Shown here: positions 16,745-26,285 of the stretch, in pieces
Layout of the letters: each line of letters starts with the position of its first letter
Numbering within the stretch: position 1 is the stretch's first letter
Assembly: GCF_024158125.1 (NCBI RefSeq)
Contig: NZ_JAMZFT010000002.1
Location: 992,001 to 1,056,000 of the forward strand
Origin: Futiania mangrovi
Lineage (GTDB): Bacteria; Pseudomonadota; Alphaproteobacteria; Futianiales; Futianiaceae
DNA: 64,000 bases
Direction: 5' to 3'
The notes under the pieces: model-generated
Told to the model about the DNA's origin: nothing
The model's input: the letters and a program-made list of their open reading frames with translations, nothing else
Databases searched by the model: none
Position numbers and translations under genes: made by a program

Positions 16745-18364
16745 ATGCTCCACCTGCTTCGACGCCTCACGCTGCTGCTCTGCCTGCTGGGCGGTGCGTT
16801 CGCCGCGCCCGTGTCCGCGCAGGATCTGCGACCGCTGGTCGACGCGCTGGGCGCGGGCGGCTTCGACGAGACGGAACAGGCCATCGGCGCGTTGGCCGCG
16901 ACGGGAGACCCGCGGGTCGCCGACGTGCTGCGGGCGCTGGAGGCAGGCGACCTCTACGTGCGGCGCGGCGACAACGCGGTCGTCGAGGGCGCGCGCGGCG
17001 GGGCGGGATACGTGCTGACCGACCCGCTGACCGGCGAGGCGCTGGGGGAGACGGGCCGCACGGCGGTCAAGAAGATCCGCGTGAACAACAATCTGCGGCG
17101 CGCCATCGCGGGCGCGCTTGCCGGGCTGACGCTGATGAGCCCGGACGCCGCGACGCGGGCTGAGGCCGCGGGGACCCTGCTCACCCGGCCCGACCCGACA
17201 ATGATCGAGGCGCTGGACGCGGCAATCGCGAACGAGACCGTCGCCGGCATCCGCCAGACCATGACGCAGGCGCGCGCCGCTGCCATCCTAGACCCGGCGA
17301 GCGGGGCTGCGGAGGCGGCGCAGATCGAGGCGGCGGAGACGGTCGCCGCGCGCGGCAATCGCGACGCGCTCGCCATCCTCAACCAGGTCGCGGCCCGCAG
17401 CGAGGGCGCGCTCGCCGACGCCGCAAGGGCGGGCATCGCCGCCATCGAACGGACGCTTGCGATCCGGGATGCCGCCCAGAACGTCTGGTACGGCATCTCG
17501 CTGGGCTCGGTCCTGCTGCTCGCGGCCATCGGCCTCGCCATCACCTTCGGCGTGATGGGCGTCATCAACATGGCGCACGGCGAGATGGTGATGATCGGCG
17601 CCTACACGACCTTCGTGGTGCAGGAGGTGATCCGTACCCACGCGCCCTGGCTGTTCGACGCCTCGGTCCTGATCGCGATCCCGCTCGCCTTCCTCGTCGC
17701 CGGCGCGGTCGGCGTCGCCATCGAGCGGGGTGTGATCCGGTTCCTGTACGGGCGCCCGCTGGAGACGCTGCTGGCGACCTGGGGACTGTCGCTGATCATC
17801 CAGCAGGCGGTGCGGACGATCTTCGGCGCCTCGAATCGGCAGGTCGGCGCGCCCTCCTGGATGTCGGGCACGTTCGATCTTTGGGGCCTCGCAATCACCT
17901 GGAACCGGCTCTACATCGTGATCTTCGCGATCCTCGTGTTCGCCGTTCTGGTGGGCGTGCTGCGCTACACGAGCTTCGGCCTGCGCCTTCGGGCGGTGAC
18001 GCAGAACCGGCGCATGGCGGGCTCCATGGGCATCCGCACGCCCTGGGTGGACGCGATGACCTTCGGCCTCGGTTCCGGCATCGCGGGCATGGCGGGCGTG
18101 GCGCTGAGCCAGATCGACAATGTGAGCCCCAATCTCGGCCAGGGCTACATCATCGACAGCTTCATGGTCGTGGTGTTCGGCGGGGTGGGGAACCTGTGGG
18201 GCACGCTGGTCGGGGCCTTCACGCTCGGCATCGCCAACAAGTTCCTCGAACCCTACGCGGGCGCGGTGCTGGGCAAGATCCTCGTCCTCGTCCTCATCAT
18301 CCTGTTCATCCAGAAGCGTCCGCGGGGCCTCTTCGCCCTCAAGGGCCGGGCGGTGGAGGCATGA
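16745..18364 (+). CDS. urtB: urea ABC transporter permease UrtB
   Basis: 539-aa permease. Residues 1-26 look like a signal peptide; residues about 27-235 form an extra alanine-rich domain typical of proteobacterial UrtB; the LivH-like membrane part runs from about 245 to the end (GISLGSVLLLAAIGLAITFGV, VINMAHGEMVMIGAY, GNLWGTLVGAFTLGI). With UrtC it forms the urea channel in the inner membrane. It starts 160 bases after urtA and overlaps urtC by 4 bases. Confidence 0.95.
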   Translation: MLHLLRRLTLLLCLLGGAFAAPVSAQDLRPLVDALGAGGFDETEQAIGALAATGDPRVADVLRALEAGDLYVRRGDNAVVEGARGGAGYVLTDPLTGEALGETGRTAVKKIRVNNNLRRAIAGALAGLTLMSPDAATRAEAAGTLLTRPDPTMIEALDAAIANETVAGIRQTMTQARAAAILDPASGAAEAAQIEAAETVAARGNRDALAILNQVAARSEGALADAARAGIAAIERTLAIRDAAQNVWYGISLGSVLLLAAIGLAITFGVMGVINMAHGEMVMIGAYTTFVVQEVIRTHAPWLFDASVLIAIPLAFLVAGAVGVAIERGVIRFLYGRPLETLLATWGLSLIIQQAVRTIFGASNRQVGAPSWMSGTFDLWGLAITWNRLYIVIFAILVFAVLVGVLRYTSFGLRLRAVTQNRRMAGSMGIRTPWVDAMTFGLGSGIAGMAGVALSQIDNVSPNLGQGYIIDSFMVVVFGGVGNLWGTLVGAFTLGIANKFLEPYAGAVLGKILVLVLIILFIQKRPRGLFALKGRAVEA

Positions 18365-19518
18365 TGGGCCCGCTTGCAACACGCCTTCTGGGCGACCGGG
18401 CGTGGGTGCTGGTCGCTGTGTTGCTTGCGATCGCAGTCGCGGTGCCGGTGCTGAACCTGTGGGTGCCGCCGTCGAGCCCGCTGCACGTCCCGGACCACCT
18501 CGTGCCGCTGTTCGGCAAGTATCTGACCTATGCGCTGCTCGCGCTGTCGGTCGATCTGGTCTGGGGCTATTGCGGGATCCTGTCGCTGGGGCACGGGGCG
18601 TTCTTCGCGCTCGGCGGCTATGCGATGGGCATGTACCTGATGCGCCAGATCGGCGGGCGCGGGGTCTATGGCAACCCGGACCTGCCGGACTTCATGGTGT
18701 TCCTCAACTGGAAGGAGCTGCCCTGGTACTGGTACGGCTTCGACGAGTTCTGGTTCGCCATGCTGATGGTGCTGGCGGTGCCGGGGGCGCTGGCGTTCCT
18801 GTTCGGCTGGTTCGCGTTCCGCAGCCGGGTGACGGGGGTCTATCTCTCGATCATCACGCAGGCGATGACGTTCGCGCTGCTGCTCGCATTCTTCCGCAAC
18901 GACATGGGCTTCGGGGGCAACAACGGCCTCACCGACTTCAAGGACATCCTCGGCGCGCCGATCCAGGCGCCGGGGACGCGCGCGGCGCTGTTCGCGGCCT
19001 CGGCGCTGGCGCTGGTGGCGGGTCTCCTCGTGTGCCGGCTGGTGGTGACCTCGAAGCTCGGCAAGGTGCTGGTCGCGGTGCGCGACGCGGAAAGCCGCAC
19101 GCGCTTCCTCGGCTACCGGGTGGAGCACTACAAGCTCTTCGTCTGGACGCTGTCGGCGATGCTGGCGGGGCTTGCGGGCGCGCTCTACGTGCCGCAGGTC
19201 GGCATCATCAATCCGAGCGAGTTCGCACCCGCCAACTCCATCGAGATCGTGATCTGGGTCGCGGTCGGCGGGCGGGGCACGCTGCTCGGCCCGATTGTCG
19301 GGGCGGTGCTCGTGAACTACGCCAAGACCTGGTTCACGGGCGCATTTCCGGAGTTCTGGCTGTTCGCGCTGGGCGGCCTGTTCGTGGCGGTGACGCTGTT
19401 CATGCCGAAGGGGCTGCTCGGCCTCGCGCAGCAGGTGCGCGCGCGGCTCGAGGCAAGACGCGGGGCGAAGGGAGGTGCGGCGCATGCCGTGCGGCCCGAT
19501 CCTCAGGCGGCGGAGTAG
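18361..19518 (+). CDS. urtC: urea ABC transporter permease UrtC
   Basis: 385-aa LivM-like permease with about nine hydrophobic segments. Family stretches visible: DLVWGYCGILSLGHGAFFALGGYAMGMYL near 62-90 and AVRDAESRTRFLGYRVEHYKL near 240-260 (cytoplasmic loop contacting the ATPases). ATG 18361 overlaps the urtB stop (ATGA). The short C-terminal tail is basic and ends 5 bases before urtD. Confidence 0.95.
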   Translation: MMGPLATRLLGDRAWVLVAVLLAIAVAVPVLNLWVPPSSPLHVPDHLVPLFGKYLTYALLALSVDLVWGYCGILSLGHGAFFALGGYAMGMYLMRQIGGRGVYGNPDLPDFMVFLNWKELPWYWYGFDEFWFAMLMVLAVPGALAFLFGWFAFRSRVTGVYLSIITQAMTFALLLAFFRNDMGFGGNNGLTDFKDILGAPIQAPGTRAALFAASALALVAGLLVCRLVVTSKLGKVLVAVRDAESRTRFLGYRVEHYKLFVWTLSAMLAGLAGALYVPQVGIINPSEFAPANSIEIVIWVAVGGRGTLLGPIVGAVLVNYAKTWFTGAFPEFWLFALGGLFVAVTLFMPKGLLGLAQQVRARLEARRGAKGGAAHAVRPDPQAAE

Positions 19519-19523
19519 GGGCG

Positions 19524-20276
19524 ATGACGGGACAGCTTACGACATCGCTGCTCTACCTCGACGGGGTGTCGGTTTCCTTCGACGGGTTCAAGGCGCTCAA
19601 CGAGCTGTCGCTGGAGATTGCGCACGGGGAGATGCGCGCGATCATCGGCCCGAACGGGGCCGGAAAGACGACCATGATGGACGTCATCACCGGCAAGACC
19701 CGGCCCGACGAGGGGAGCGTGCTGTTCGACGGCAGCGCGGACCTCACCGCGCTCGACGAGGCGGCCATCGCCGAGCTTGGCATCGGGCGGAAGTTCCAGC
19801 GGCCGACGGTGTTCGAGGGACACACGGTCGAGGACAACCTGGCGCTGGCGCTGCGCGCGCCGCGCACGGTGTTCGCCACGCTGCTGCATCGCACGCGCAC
19901 GGCGGAGCGGGAGCGCATCGACACGCTGCTGGAGACGATCCGCCTGACCGACAAGCGCGGCGAGCGCGCGGCGAACCTCAGCCACGGGCAGAAGCAATGG
20001 CTGGAGATCGGCATGCTGCTCGCGCAGGAGCCGAAACTGCTGCTGGTCGACGAACCCGCCGCCGGCATGACCGACGCGGAGACGGAGCAGACGGCGATCC
20101 TGCTCAAGGACATCGCGAGGACGCAGTCCGTCGTAGTCGTCGAGCACGACATGGTCTTCGTGCGCGCGCTGGGCGTGAAGGTGACGGTGCTGCACGAGGG
20201 CTCGGTCCTCGCGGAGGGGATGCTGGACCACGTGTCCGCCGATCCGCGCGTGATCGAGGTCTACCTGGGCCGGTGA
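19524..20276 (+). CDS. urtD: urea ABC transporter ATP-binding protein UrtD
   Basis: 250-aa LivG-like ATPase. Walker A GPNGAGKTT near 39-47, the Q-loop region IGRKFQRPTVFEG, signature NLSHGQKQWLEIGM near 152, Walker B LLLVDEPAAGMTD near 172 and the switch histidine in VVVEHDMVFV. It pairs with UrtE to energise UrtBC. The segment GHTVEDNLALAL and the LSHGQKQW signature are characteristic of UrtD rather than LivG. Confidence 0.95.
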   Translation: MTGQLTTSLLYLDGVSVSFDGFKALNELSLEIAHGEMRAIIGPNGAGKTTMMDVITGKTRPDEGSVLFDGSADLTALDEAAIAELGIGRKFQRPTVFEGHTVEDNLALALRAPRTVFATLLHRTRTAERERIDTLLETIRLTDKRGERAANLSHGQKQWLEIGMLLAQEPKLLLVDEPAAGMTDAETEQTAILLKDIARTQSVVVVEHDMVFVRALGVKVTVLHEGSVLAEGMLDHVSADPRVIEVYLGR

Positions 20277-20292
20277 AGGGGGGAAGACGGAC

Positions 20293-20991
20293 ATGCTGAG
20301 CGTCGAGGACGTCGACCTCCACTATGGTGCGGCGCAGGCGCTGAGGGGCGTCTCGCTGACGGCGGAACCGGGCGCGGTCACCTGCCTGATGGGCCGCAAC
20401 GGCGTGGGCAAGACCTCGCTGCTGAAGGCCATCGTGGGGCAGCATCCCGTCTCCGGCGGCCGGATCGTGTGGGAGGGGGAGACGCTGGGACCCTTGCGCC
20501 CCTACGAGCGCGCGCGGCGCGGCATCGCCTATGTGCCGCAGGGCCGCGAGATCTTCCCGCTGCTGAGCGTGCAGGAGAACCTGGAGACCGGATTCGCCGC
20601 GCTGCCGAGGGGCGAGCCGCGCACGATCCCGGACGAGGTGTTCGAACTGTTCCCCGTGCTCGACAGCATGCGCGGGCGCAGGGGCGGCGACCTGTCGGGC
20701 GGGCAGCAGCAGCAGCTTGCCATCGGCCGGGCGCTGGTAACGCGGCCGCGCCTCCTGGTGCTCGACGAGCCGACGGAAGGGATCCAGCCCTCCATCATCA
20801 AGGACATCGGCCACGCGATTGCCTTCTTGCGCGACCGGGGCGGAATGGCGATCCTGCTGGTCGAACAGTACTTCGACTTCGCGCGGGATCTGGCCGACCG
20901 GTTTGCCGTCATGGACCGGGGCGAGATCGTTCTGTCGGGCACCGCCGGGGAAATGGTGGAGGACGATGTACGCGGTCACCTCACCGTCTGA
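20293..20991 (+). CDS. urtE: urea ABC transporter ATP-binding protein UrtE
   Basis: 232-aa LivF-like ATPase. Walker A GRNGVGKTS near 35-43, the family segment GIAYVPQGREIFPLLSVQENL near 77-97, signature DLSGGQQQQLAIGRAL near 134 and Walker B LLVLDEPTEGIQPSI near 155. It begins 16 bases after urtD and its last 26 bases overlap ureD, which fuses the transporter and urease parts into one transcription unit. Confidence 0.95.
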   Translation: MLSVEDVDLHYGAAQALRGVSLTAEPGAVTCLMGRNGVGKTSLLKAIVGQHPVSGGRIVWEGETLGPLRPYERARRGIAYVPQGREIFPLLSVQENLETGFAALPRGEPRTIPDEVFELFPVLDSMRGRRGGDLSGGQQQQLAIGRALVTRPRLLVLDEPTEGIQPSIIKDIGHAIAFLRDRGGMAILLVEQYFDFARDLADRFAVMDRGEIVLSGTAGEMVEDDVRGHLTV

Positions 20992-21820
20992 GGAGGGCGC
21001 CGGCCCGGACCTCTGTGCGCTGCTCGAGCGGGCGCAGGGCGCCGTCCGCCTGTCCGTTGCGCGCAACGGCACCCGAAGCGTGCTGCGCGAGGCCTATCAG
21101 CAAGGCTCCTTCAAGCTGCGCTTCCCGCGCGTCTTCGAGGGCGGGCAGTGCGAGGCGGTCCTCATCAACACGGCAGGCGGGGTCACGGGCGGCGACCGCT
21201 TCGCGGCGGATATCGCGGCGGGCGAAGGCTCGGCGCTGACGCTGGCCACCCAGGCGGCCGAAAAGGTCTACCGCTCGTCCGGCGGCGAGGCGCGCATCGC
21301 GGTGCGCCTGAAGGCGGGCGCGGGGGCGCGCCTCGAGTGGCTGCCGCAGGAGACGATCCTGTTCGACCGCGGCCAGCTTGCCCGCACGCTGGACGTGGAG
21401 ATGGACGCGGACGCCACGGTCCTGCTGTGCGAGGCGGTGGTGCTGGGCCGCACGGCACACGGGGAGACGGTGCGGACGGGCGCCTTGCGCGACCGCTGGC
21501 GGGTGCGGCGGCAAGGCCGCCTCGTCTATGCCGACGACCTGCGCGTCGGCGGGGAGATCGCGGCTGCGACGGCCGGTGCCGCGACGCTGGGCGGCGGGTC
21601 CTCGTTCGCGAGCCTGCTGCTCATCGCGCCGGATGCCGAGGCCCGGCTCGACGCGGTGCGCACCGCGCTGGACGATGTGGCCGCGGTGGCCGGGGCGAGC
21701 GCGTGGGACGGATTGCTGGCGGTGCGGGCGGTGGCAAGAGGCGGGCAGGATCTGCGCCGGGCACTGTTGCGGGTTCTGGATGCGCTGGGCACGGACGCAC
21801 CGCGCGTCTGGTCGATCTGA
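20966..21820 (+). CDS. ureD: urease accessory protein UreD
   Basis: 284-aa cytosolic scaffold (UreD/UreH) that helps insert nickel into apo-urease with UreF and UreG. Typical stretches: [13 protein letters not shown] near 58, [12 protein letters not shown] near 82, [12 protein letters not shown] near 110 and [14 protein letters not shown] near 140. ATG 20966 is chosen for the GGAGGAC ribosome site just upstream and overlaps urtE by 26 bases. Confidence 0.95.
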   Translation: MYAVTSPSEEGAGPDLCALLERAQGAVRLSVARNGTRSVLREAYQQGSFKLRFPRVFEGGQCEAVLINTAGGVTGGDRFAADIAAGEGSALTLATQAAEKVYRSSGGEARIAVRLKAGAGARLEWLPQETILFDRGQLARTLDVEMDADATVLLCEAVVLGRTAHGETVRTGALRDRWRVRRQGRLVYADDLRVGGEIAAATAGAATLGGGSSFASLLLIAPDAEARLDAVRTALDDVAAVAGASAWDGLLAVRAVARGGQDLRRALLRVLDALGTDAPRVWSI

Positions 21821-21836
21821 GGGGGAGGATGAGACC

Positions 21837-22154
21837 GTGAAGCTGACGCCACGGGAAAAGGACAAGCTGCTCGTGTCCATGGCCGCGATGGTCGCGCGCC
21901 GCCGGCTGGAACGGGGCGTGAAGCTCAACTACCCGGAGGCGGTCGCGCTGATCACCGACTTCGTGGTCGAGGGCGCGCGCGACGGGCGCACCGTTGCCGA
22001 CCTGATGGAGTCGGGCGCCCATGTCGTCCGCGCCAGCCAGGTGATGGAGGGCGTGGCCGAGATGATCCACGACGTCCAGGTCGAGGCGACCTTCCCCGAC
22101 GGCACCAAGCTCGTCACCGTTCACCAGCCGATCCGACAGGAGGAAACCACATGA
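21837..22154 (+). CDS. ureA: urease subunit gamma UreA
   Basis: 105-aa small structural subunit of urease, family length about 100. The start is GTG 21837 ([20 protein letters not shown]), the normal UreA N-terminus, behind a GGGGGAGG site; the nearby ATG at 21829 runs into a stop after three codons. Conserved [22 protein letters not shown] follows. Its stop overlaps the next small gene by 4 bases. Confidence 0.96.
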   Translation: MKLTPREKDKLLVSMAAMVARRRLERGVKLNYPEAVALITDFVVEGARDGRTVADLMESGAHVVRASQVMEGVAEMIHDVQVEATFPDGTKLVTVHQPIRQEETT

Positions 22155-22372
22155 TCCGCAAGGCCGCCCAACTGGCGCTTCTCGCCGCCGCCGCACCGTC
22201 CTTGGCGCACGCCCATCCGGGACACGGCGAGGGCGCGACGCTCCTTGCGCAGGTTCTCGGCGGCCTCGACCACGGGTTCGGGATCGCGGGCGCGGGCCTC
22301 GTCGTGCTCGTCGCCGCGACGCTCGGCCTGCGCGCCCTGCGGCGGCGGGCGGCGGCGCGGAGTCAGCCATGA
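22151..22372 (+). CDS. 73-aa exported membrane protein inside urease operon
   Basis: Small protein between ureA and ureB, overlapping both by 4 bases and therefore translated with them. It has a signal-like N-terminus ([21 protein letters not shown]), a short histidine patch HAHPGHGEG right after the likely cleavage site, [10 protein letters not shown], then one hydrophobic helix (about 45-62) and a basic tail [14 protein letters not shown]. The histidines near the exported end and the HPGH start recall HupE/UreJ nickel permeases, but it is far shorter than their about 190 residues. It may be a metal-related accessory peptide or a HupE/UreJ remnant. Confidence 0.75.
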   Translation: MIRKAAQLALLAAAAPSLAHAHPGHGEGATLLAQVLGGLDHGFGIAGAGLVVLVAATLGLRALRRRAAARSQP

Positions 22373-22674
22373 TCCCCGGCGAGGTCGTCACACCCGGCGG
22401 AGACATCGAGTTGAACGCGGGCCGTGAGACGCGCACGCTCGACGTTGCGAACACTGGCGACCGGCCGGTGCAGGTCGGCTCGCACTATCATTTCTTCGAG
22501 GTGAACGGCGCGCTCGACTTCGACCGGGACGCCGCGCGGGGGATGCGCCTCGATATCCCTGCGGGCACCGCCGTCCGGTTCGAGCCGGGCCAGACGCGCG
22601 AGGTGACGCTGGTGCCGCTTTCCGGCGCGCGGCGCGTGTTCGGCTTCCAGGGCAAGATCATGGGGGATCTCTGA
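22369..22674 (+). CDS. ureB: urease subunit beta UreB
   Basis: 101-aa structural subunit, family length. Diagnostic stretches [40 protein letters not shown] and [23 protein letters not shown] are all present. Its stop codon overlaps the ureC start (ATGG shares bases 22674). Confidence 0.96.
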   Translation: MIPGEVVTPGGDIELNAGRETRTLDVANTGDRPVQVGSHYHFFEVNGALDFDRDAARGMRLDIPAGTAVRFEPGQTREVTLVPLSGARRVFGFQGKIMGDL

Positions 22675-24383
22675 TGGCCTTTCGCATCGGGCGCGCGGCC
22701 TATGCCGCCATGTTCGGGCCAACGGTTGGGGACCGGGTCCGGCTCGCCGACACCGACCTGTGGGTCGAGGTGGAGGAGGACCGCACGATCCATGGCGAGG
22801 AGGTGAAGTTCGGCGGCGGCAAGGTAATCCGCGACGGTATGGGCCAGTCGCAGGCGACGCGGGCCTCCGGCAGCGCCGACACCGTCATCACCAACGCGCT
22901 GATCGTCGACCATTGGGGGATCGTCAAGGCCGACGTCGCCTTGCGCGACGGGCGCATCGCCGCCATCGGCAAGGCCGGCAACCCGGACGTCCAGCCGGGC
23001 GTCGGCATCGTGATCGGACCGGGCACCGAGGTCATCGCGGGGGAGGGCAAGATCCTGACCGCGGGCGGATTCGACGCGCACATCCACTACATCTGCCCGC
23101 AGCAGGTGGAGGACGCGCTGATGTCGGGCGTCACCACCATGCTGGGCGGCGGCACCGGCCCCGCAACGGGCACGAACGCCACGACCTGCACGCCGGGGGC
23201 CTGGCATATCGCGCGGATGATCGAGGCGGCGGACGGCCTGCCCATGAACCTCGCCTTCGCGGGCAAGGGCAACGCCTCCGTTCCGGACGCGCTCGTCGAG
23301 CAGATCCTGGCGGGGGCCTGCGCGCTCAAGCTGCACGAGGACTGGGGCACGACGCCCGCCGCCATCGACTGCTGCCTGGGCGTCGCGGACGACCACGACA
23401 TCCAGGTGATGATCCACACCGACACGCTGAACGAGAGCGGCTTCGTCGAGAACACGGTCGCAGCCTTCAAGGGGCGCACGATCCACGCCTTCCATACCGA
23501 GGGGGCGGGCGGCGGCCACGCGCCGGACATCATCAAGGTGTGCGGGCTCGCCAACGTGCTGCCGTCGTCCACGAACCCGACGCGGCCCTACACGCGCAAC
23601 ACGGTGGACGAGCATCTCGACATGCTGATGGTCTGCCACCACCTCGACCCCTCGATCCCGGAGGACGTGGCCTTCGCCGAAAGCCGCATCCGCAAGGAGA
23701 CCATCGCGGCGGAGGACATCCTCCACGACCTCGGCGCCTTCTCGATCATTGCTTCGGACAGCCAGGCCATGGGCCGGGTGGGGGAGGTGCTGATCCGCAC
23801 CTGGCAGACCGCCCACAAGATGAAGGTGCAGCGCGGCCGTCTGCCCGAGGAGACGGGCGAGAACGACAATGCCCGGGTGAAGCGCTACATCGCCAAGTAC
23901 ACGATCAACCCGGCGATCGCGCACGGCATGGCGCGCGAGATCGGCTCGGTGGAAGCGGGAAAGCGCGCCGACCTGGTGCTGTGGGACCCGGCGTTCTTCG
24001 GGGTCAAACCCGATCTCGTGCTGCTTGGCGGGGCGATCGTGGCCGCGCCGATGGGCGATCCCAACGCCTCTATCCCGACGCCGCAGCCCGTGCACTACCG
24101 GCCGATGTTCGGGGCCTATGGCCGGGCGGTGGGTTCGACCTCGGCGGTGTTCGTGTCGGAGGCGGCGCTGGCGGCGGGCCTGCGCGAGCGGCTGGGCACG
24201 GCCAAGCAGATGCTCGCGGTCGAGAACACGCGCACCATCGGCAAGGCGGACATGATCCACAATGCCGCGATGCCGCACGTCGAGGTCGATCCGGAGACCT
24301 ACGAGGTCCGCGCGGACGGCGTGCTGCTGACCTGCGCGCCGGCGGACGTGCTGCCGATGGCGCAGCGCTATTTCCTGTTCTGA
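22674..24383 (+). CDS. ureC: urease subunit alpha UreC (catalytic)
   Basis: 569-aa catalytic subunit that hydrolyses urea to two ammonia and CO2 at a di-nickel site. All metal and active-site residues are in place: H136 and H138 (DAHIHYICP), carbamylated K219 and H221 (ALKLHEDWG), H248 (MIHTDTLNE), H274 (HAFHTEG), mobile-flap C321 and H322/H323 (MVCHHLD), and D362 (IASDSQAMG). Length matches typical UreC (about 567-570). Central gene of the operon. Confidence 0.97.
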   Translation: MAFRIGRAAYAAMFGPTVGDRVRLADTDLWVEVEEDRTIHGEEVKFGGGKVIRDGMGQSQATRASGSADTVITNALIVDHWGIVKADVALRDGRIAAIGKAGNPDVQPGVGIVIGPGTEVIAGEGKILTAGGFDAHIHYICPQQVEDALMSGVTTMLGGGTGPATGTNATTCTPGAWHIARMIEAADGLPMNLAFAGKGNASVPDALVEQILAGACALKLHEDWGTTPAAIDCCLGVADDHDIQVMIHTDTLNESGFVENTVAAFKGRTIHAFHTEGAGGGHAPDIIKVCGLANVLPSSTNPTRPYTRNTVDEHLDMLMVCHHLDPSIPEDVAFAESRIRKETIAAEDILHDLGAFSIIASDSQAMGRVGEVLIRTWQTAHKMKVQRGRLPEETGENDNARVKRYIAKYTINPAIAHGMAREIGSVEAGKRADLVLWDPAFFGVKPDLVLLGGAIVAAPMGDPNASIPTPQPVHYRPMFGAYGRAVGSTSAVFVSEAALAAGLRERLGTAKQMLAVENTRTIGKADMIHNAAMPHVEVDPETYEVRADGVLLTCAPADVLPMAQRYFLF

Positions 24384-24402
24384 AGGGCTTGGGGGAGACG
24401 GC

Positions 24403-24918
24403 ATGCTGGTGGCGCGCGAGGCCGTGGCGGGCGGCGGCAAGGGGCCGGTCGCGGACACCGTGACCCTCGACCTGGAGGGGCGGCGGAGGCGGCGCATCGC
24501 GCTGACCACCGACGGCGGCGTCGCGTTCCTGCTCGATCTGCCGGAGGTGACGGACCTGAAGGCTGGCGACGGGCTGAAGCTCTCGGACGGGCGCATGATC
24601 CGGGTGATCGCCGCGCCCGAACCGCTGATGGAGGTGACGGCGCGCGACGGGCATCTGCTGATGCGGCTCGTCTGGCATATCGGCAACCGGCACCTCGCGG
24701 CCATGATCGGCGAGGGGCGCGTGCTGCTGCGCCGCGACCATGTGATCGCGGACATGATCCGTGGCCTCGGCGGGGAGGTGCGGGAGGTCACCGCGCCGTT
24801 CGAGCCCGAGGGCGGGGCCTACGCCAGGGGAGGGCACGGGCACGCTCACTCCCATGCACACCATGCGCACGGACATGGGGAAACGCATGCGCATTCCCAT
24901 GGACATGCCCATGGCTGA
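24403..24918 (+). CDS. ureE: urease accessory protein UreE with His-rich tail
   Basis: 171-aa nickel metallochaperone. The N-terminal peptide-binding domain (1-75) is followed by the metal-binding domain with RLVWHIGNRH near 88-97 (H97 the conserved dimer-site ligand). Residues 145-170 hold 13 histidines in an HxHxH pattern, a nickel-storage tail not present in all UreE. The DNA encoding the tail overlaps the ureF start by 8 bases. Confidence 0.95.
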   Translation: MLVAREAVAGGGKGPVADTVTLDLEGRRRRRIALTTDGGVAFLLDLPEVTDLKAGDGLKLSDGRMIRVIAAPEPLMEVTARDGHLLMRLVWHIGNRHLAAMIGEGRVLLRRDHVIADMIRGLGGEVREVTAPFEPEGGAYARGGHGHAHSHAHHAHGHGETHAHSHGHAHG

Positions 24919-25600
24919 GCATGGGGAAAATATGGGGGCGGGGGGGCTCTACCGGCTTCTCGCCTGGCTCTCGCCGTCCTATCCGGTCGGCGCGTTCAGC
25001 TACAGCCACGGCCTCGAATGGGCGGTCGAGACGGGCGACGTGAGGACGGCAGACGACCTGCGGACGTGGGTCGAGGACATCCTCGCGCACGGCGGCGGGA
25101 GGCAGGACGCGATCCTGCTCGCAGCCGCATTGCGCGCGCGGCGGGACGGCGACAGCGCGGGCCTGGCGGAGGTCGCGGAACTTGCGGGCGCGCTCTCTCC
25201 CACGCGCGAGCGCCGGCTCGAAACGCTCGCCCAGGGCACGGCCTTCCGGCTGGCGACGCAGGCGGCGTGGCCTGCCGGAGCACCAGACGAAGCCACGGGC
25301 CAGGTCGCCTATCCGGTCGCGGTCGGCGTGGCGGCAGCCGATCACGGCGTGCCTCTCGACGCCGCGCTGGTGGCCTATCTGCATGCCTTCGCGGCCAATA
25401 TCGTCTCGGCGGGTGTGCGGCTCGTCCCGCTCGGCCAGACGGACGGGCAGCGGATCGTGGCCGCGCTCGAGCCTGCGGTGCAGGCGGCGGCGGAGGAGGC
25501 GCGCGCCGCGACCCTCGACGATCTCGGCGGCTGCGCGCTGCTCGCCGACATCGCATCCATGCGTCACGAAACCCAGTACACGAGGCTTTTCAGGACATGA
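24911..25600 (+). CDS. ureF: urease accessory protein UreF
   Basis: 229-aa urease activation factor that acts with UreD and UreG. Typical start region [27 protein letters not shown] near 12-38 and the C-terminal [14 protein letters not shown]. Several ATGs crowd the start (24905, 24911, 24932) because the frame overlaps the histidine-tail codons of ureE; 24911 ([12 protein letters not shown]) is preferred as the one just inside the overlap. Its stop overlaps the ureG start by 4 bases. Confidence 0.93.
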   Translation: MAEHGENMGAGGLYRLLAWLSPSYPVGAFSYSHGLEWAVETGDVRTADDLRTWVEDILAHGGGRQDAILLAAALRARRDGDSAGLAEVAELAGALSPTRERRLETLAQGTAFRLATQAAWPAGAPDEATGQVAYPVAVGVAAADHGVPLDAALVAYLHAFAANIVSAGVRLVPLGQTDGQRIVAALEPAVQAAAEEARAATLDDLGGCALLADIASMRHETQYTRLFRT

Positions 25601-26238
25601 CACGCTCCCCCCACGGCCCTCTGCGCGTCGGCATCGGCGGCCCGGTCGGCACCGGCAAGACCGCGCTGATGGAGGCACTCTGCAAGGCGATGCGCGACCG
25701 CTACGACATCGCCGCGATCACCAACGACATCTACACCAAGGAGGACCAGCAGATCCTCACCCGCACCGGGGCGCTTCCGCCGGAGCGGATCGTGGGCGTG
25801 GAGACGGGCGGGTGCCCGCACACCGCGATCCGCGAGGATGCGTCCATCAACCTCGCCGCGGTGGCCGAGATGCGGGAGAAGTTCCCGAACCTCGACCTGA
25901 TCCTGATCGAGAGCGGGGGCGACAACCTCGCCGCCACCTTCTCGCCGGAACTGGCCGACGTCACGATCTACGTGATCGACGTGTCGGCGGGCGAGAAGAT
26001 CCCGCGCAAGGGCGGCCCCGGCATCACCCGCACGGACCTGCTGGTCATCAACAAGATCGATCTCGCCGACATGGTCGGCGCCTCGCTGGAGGTCATGGAC
26101 CGCGACACGCGCCGCATGCGGGGGGAGCGGCCCTATGTCTTCTCCAACCTCAAGACGGGCGAAGGGTTGGCGGAGATCGTGGCGACGCTGGAGAAGATCG
26201 GCGGTCTTGTTCCCGCATCCGGCCCAGTCGCGTCCTGA
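25597..26238 (+). CDS. ureG: urease accessory GTPase UreG
   Basis: 213-aa SIMIBI-class GTPase driving nickel insertion. P-loop GGPVGTGKT at 14-22, the nickel-binding C73-P74-H75 motif ([13 protein letters not shown]), [14 protein letters not shown] and the guanine-specificity motif NKIDLAD. Last gene of the operon; 47 bases separate it from the convergent EamA gene, with only a weak GC dyad (about 26245-26262) and no clear terminator T-run. Confidence 0.96.
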   Translation: MTRSPHGPLRVGIGGPVGTGKTALMEALCKAMRDRYDIAAITNDIYTKEDQQILTRTGALPPERIVGVETGGCPHTAIREDASINLAAVAEMREKFPNLDLILIESGGDNLAATFSPELADVTIYVIDVSAGEKIPRKGGPGITRTDLLVINKIDLADMVGASLEVMDRDTRRMRGERPYVFSNLKTGEGLAEIVATLEKIGGLVPASGPVAS

Positions 26239-26285
26239 GCCCCTGGGGGTGCCCACCCCGGGATATGCTCTCTCGCGGCAATCGC

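Noticed and set aside
21829-21840. ATG start for ureA at 21829
   Set aside because: It reads four codons to TGA; the family N-terminus starts at GTG 21837.
26239-26285. Terminator between ureG and EamA
   Set aside because: GGGGTG/CACCCC pairing has a loop of only two bases and no T-run follows; not convincing.
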